Shown in pieces: positions 12,208 through 13,648 of a DNA stretch of 13,648 nt. The stretch is from an uncultured Campylobacter sp. (lineage in GTDB: Bacteria > Campylobacterota > Campylobacteria > Campylobacterales > Campylobacteraceae): contig NZ_CALHVN010000004.1 of assembly GCF_938039245.1 (NCBI RefSeq), forward strand, positions 1-13,648, given 5' to 3'. Both the position numbers and the translations under genes were made by a program. The notes beneath the pieces were generated by a model. The model did no database searches. It was not told where the DNA came from and worked only from the letters and a program-made list of their open reading frames with translations. Numbering within the stretch: position 1 is the first letter of the stretch; each line of letters begins with the position of its first letter.

Positions 12208-13285
12208 CGGCGGGTTTAAAGTGCGCAATAACGTCATTTACGTTTTTGGCACGATAAACAAAATAAGGTACAGATTTTCTACCGGTAAAAGCGCGACTAG
12301 CGAAAATTTACGCTGGATCGCGCGGAATTACTGGAGCGTTCTTTTACAGATGATTGATGAAAAAAAGGATGTACAAGATACGAGCCTAGAGCGCTTTTTG
12401 CTAAAAACGATAGAGCTATCTAGCCACAAGCGCGGCAAATCGGTGCAGGATGATTATATTTCAAAAGCCAAGCGGCTTATTATCCCGTATTTCAAAAACT
12501 ACGATTTAAGCGATATTAAGCCCATAGACATCGAGGAATGGCAAGCGCGGCTACTAAAGACATACTCTACTACCACCGTGAAGCGGGTAAAAAATATCCT
12601 TAATATGGCGCTTGCTAAAGCTACCCTAAACGATATTATACCCAAAAACCCGCTTGATTTCGTCGATAGCTTCCGCGTAGAAAACGAAAAGCAAGAGCCC
12701 TATACGGTAGATGAGATGCTTAAAATTCTAAAGCACTCTACGGGCTGGCTGAATGTCTTTTTGCATATTGCCTTTACGACAGGGCTTCGTACGGGTGAAT
12801 TAATGGCGCTAAAATGGGAGGACGTTGATTTTGAAAAGCGGATAATCCGCATAAGACGGTCTATCAGCAAGGGCGAGATCAAGACGGGCGGGAACATAAA
12901 AAATCACAATAGGTTCGTGATACTAGCCGACTATCTCGTCCAAATTTTAAAAGAATACGATAGCGGGAGCGAGTGGTTATTCCCGTCAAAGCTCGGCGAG
13001 CCGTATAAAGAGAGCAAGGCGATAGCAAAAAGGCACTTTAAGCCACTTTTAGATCGTATAGGCGTAGAATACAAAACGCTTTACGCCACGCGGCACACGT
13101 TTGTTTCTATGCTTAGGAATTTCGGCGTAAGCAGGGAGTTTGTTTCAGAACTTGCGGGGCACTCGCAAGAAGTGAGCGACAAACACTATTACAAAGCCGA
13201 GATTACGGCACAAAAAGCGCAGGCGGTCAATAACGTATTTTTTGAGCTAAATTTGGGCTCGGGGCACAACTTAGGGCACAGTTAG
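12197..13285 (+). CDS. int: Tyrosine recombinase (phage integrase)
   Basis: A 362-residue enzyme. The N-terminal part (about 1-60) matches an arm-binding region, residues 65-160 a core-binding SAM-like domain, and 165-345 the catalytic domain. Catalytic residues visible are Arg198 (TTGLRTGELMALKW), Lys225 as a probable beta-hairpin lysine, Arg299 in YATRHTF (Tyr replaces the first His of HxxR, an accepted variant), His322 in LAGHS and the nucleophile at Tyr331 or Tyr332 (KHYYK). It catalyses site-specific integration and excision. The start lies inside the preceding gene with AAGGAG upstream, and attR lies 57 bp after its stop. It sits at the far end of the lytic operon, so its expression should rise on induction. 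Confidence 0.95.
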   Translation: MKNSGGFKVRNNVIYVFGTINKIRYRFSTGKSATSENLRWIARNYWSVLLQMIDEKKDVQDTSLERFLLKTIELSSHKRGKSVQDDYISKAKRLIIPYFKNYDLSDIKPIDIEEWQARLLKTYSTTTVKRVKNILNMALAKATLNDIIPKNPLDFVDSFRVENEKQEPYTVDEMLKILKHSTGWLNVFLHIAFTTGLRTGELMALKWEDVDFEKRIIRIRRSISKGEIKTGGNIKNHNRFVILADYLVQILKEYDSGSEWLFPSKLGEPYKESKAIAKRHFKPLLDRIGVEYKTLYATRHTFVSMLRNFGVSREFVSELAGHSQEVSDKHYYKAEITAQKAQAVNNVFFELNLGSGHNLGHS

Positions 13286-13342
13286 AAAAGGAACCACGAC
13301 GAGAGCCGATTTTTAGGGGCTTAGATGAGAAAGTCCGCAAGT

Positions 13343-13387
13343 CTCATAAGCCGGAGGTCGGGAGTTCAAGTCTCCCCCGTGACACCA
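13343..13387 (+). pseudogene. attR: 3' half of a CAU-anticodon tRNA (tRNA-Met-like)
   Basis: From the anticodon loop CTCATAA (13343-13349, anticodon CAT at 13345-13347) onward the sequence is a clean tRNA 3' half: anticodon stem GCCGG (13350-13354), variable region AGGTC, T stem GGGAG/CTCCC (13360-13364 with 13372-13376) with loop TTCAAGT, acceptor strand CCGTGAC, discriminator A and CCA (13385-13387). The matching 5' half is missing: CAAGT stands where CCGGC is required, and no D arm or GTCACGG acceptor strand lies upstream. This is the typical duplicate made by a tyrosine integrase crossing over in the anticodon loop; the intact tRNA should lie at the left end outside the window. The stem rules out initiator tRNA; elongator Met or lysidine-modified Ile are possible. 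Confidence 0.87.
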
Positions 13388-13648
13388 AAACACCCTATTT
13401 TAGGCACTAGCAGTGATGCTTTTGTTCTTTCCCTTTCTTTAAAATTTCCTTTAAGAGTGGAACACTTAGTTACTAAAGTGGGACAGCCTCTTAAAAATCC
13501 CAAAATTATATCTCATTTACACTTCTAAAACAATGAAAAATACTAATTTTTGCGCATTATGAACAAAATGTCATTTAAACAATTTTTTATGTAAAAACAA
13601 AGTATAAATTTCTAATTATCTTTTTATATTTTCTTAAATGCTCGTAAA
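13388..13648. other. Chromosomal flank beyond attR, no gene recognised
   Basis: AT-rich sequence with no plausible frame on either strand. It contains an imperfect inverted repeat around CACTTAG-TTA-CTAAAGTG (about 13464-13481) and a minus-strand TATAAT near 13505-13510 that could be a promoter for a gene to the left or chance. No T-tract terminator is clear. Confidence 0.4.

Larger units (their letters stand above)
1..13387. mobile_element. Prophage-like integrated element, right part (left end outside window)
   Basis: Seen: an S24-type repressor with repeated operators, a RecE/RecT pair, a YopX-like gene, an HTH/excisionase-like gene overlapping a tyrosine integrase, and immediately after the integrase a tRNA 3' half lacking its 5' half. 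Together these mark an element integrated into a tRNA gene, with the right boundary at about 13387. No capsid, tail, terminase, lysis or replication-initiation gene is in the window, so whether the whole element is a complete phage cannot be judged here. Tightly packed, overlapping genes in 5113-13285 are typical of phage early regions. tRNA-integrated prophage-like elements with nuclease, methyltransferase and recombination genes are known in Campylobacter (CJIE elements of C. jejuni); relationship to those is inference. Confidence 0.85.

Noticed and set aside
13325..13347. Inverted repeat ATGAGA/TCTCAT next to the tRNA remnant as integrase core sites
   Set aside because: Arms of only 6 bp with 11-nt spacing, not centred on the predicted anticodon-loop crossover; likely chance.
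13453..13487. AGTGGA-containing repeat in the flank as a sixth repressor operator or IS end
   Set aside because: The right half after a 7-nt spacer does not match TnCACT, the site is outside the element, and no transposase or target duplication is visible.
13325..13528. Plus-strand frame across the tRNA remnant
   Set aside because: It reads through a recognisable tRNA 3' half and AT-rich flank, with no ribosome site and no protein-like composition.
1..13648. CRISPR array, retron or diversity-generating element
   Set aside because: No regularly spaced direct repeats, no reverse transcriptase frame and no template/variable repeat pair were found by reading both strands.

Overview
The window looks like the regulatory, recombination and integration end of a temperate prophage (or prophage-like integrated element) in an epsilonproteobacterium, most likely a Campylobacter species. 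The evidence is moderate-to-low GC with frequent AAA/ATA/TTA codons, A-rich Shine-Dalgarno sites of the AAAGGATA type, TATAAT-type -10 boxes without a clear -35, and a gene set (S24 repressor, prophage DNase, YopX-like protein, RecE/RecT, tRNA-linked integrase) resembling the tRNA-integrated elements known from Campylobacter. The species call is inference; nothing in the window proves it. The left edge cuts through a gene, so the remainder of the element lies to the left. The right edge is about 260 bp of chromosomal flank beyond an attachment site.

Layout. (1) 1-703, minus strand: a C5-cytosine DNA methyltransferase (C-terminal part outside the window) behind a small unknown gene, joined by an ATGA overlap. 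(2) 704-823: a control region with three operators of one 25-bp design. (3) 824-4575, plus strand: a LexA/S24-type repressor, then cargo in the same direction: an OLD-like ATPase with a TOPRIM-like C-terminus, a D12-class adenine methyltransferase and an exported thermonuclease. (4) 4578-5112: a 56-residue membrane protein on the minus strand, two more operators of the same design, a rightward promoter and an unusually hairpin-rich leader. (5) 5113-13285: a long plus-strand operon with many start/stop overlaps: DUF3560 protein, small unknown proteins, RecE-like exonuclease, RecT annealase, a DUF736-like protein with an SSB-type acidic tail, a phage-type DNA methyltransferase, YopX-like protein, small membrane protein plus lipoprotein, an HTH/excisionase-like protein and a tyrosine integrase. 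(6) 13343-13387: the 3' half of a CAU-anticodon tRNA, read as attR. (7) 13388-13648: flank with no recognisable gene.

How it fits together (inference). The repressor probably binds five operators with core AGTGnA-N7-TnCACT (one right half is degenerate), three at 707-812 and two at 4791-4851. It would thereby autoregulate and shut off a leftward promoter (small gene plus C5 methyltransferase) and a rightward promoter (recombination/excision operon). These two lytic promoters share an identical 23-bp segment in opposite orientation. The genes directly behind the repressor (ATPase, methyltransferase, nuclease) would be expressed in the lysogen, as expected for prophage-borne defence or superinfection genes. 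Induction by RecA-stimulated self-cleavage at a visible Cys-Gly site would release both lytic operons, including the excisionase-like gene and integrase at the end of the rightward operon.
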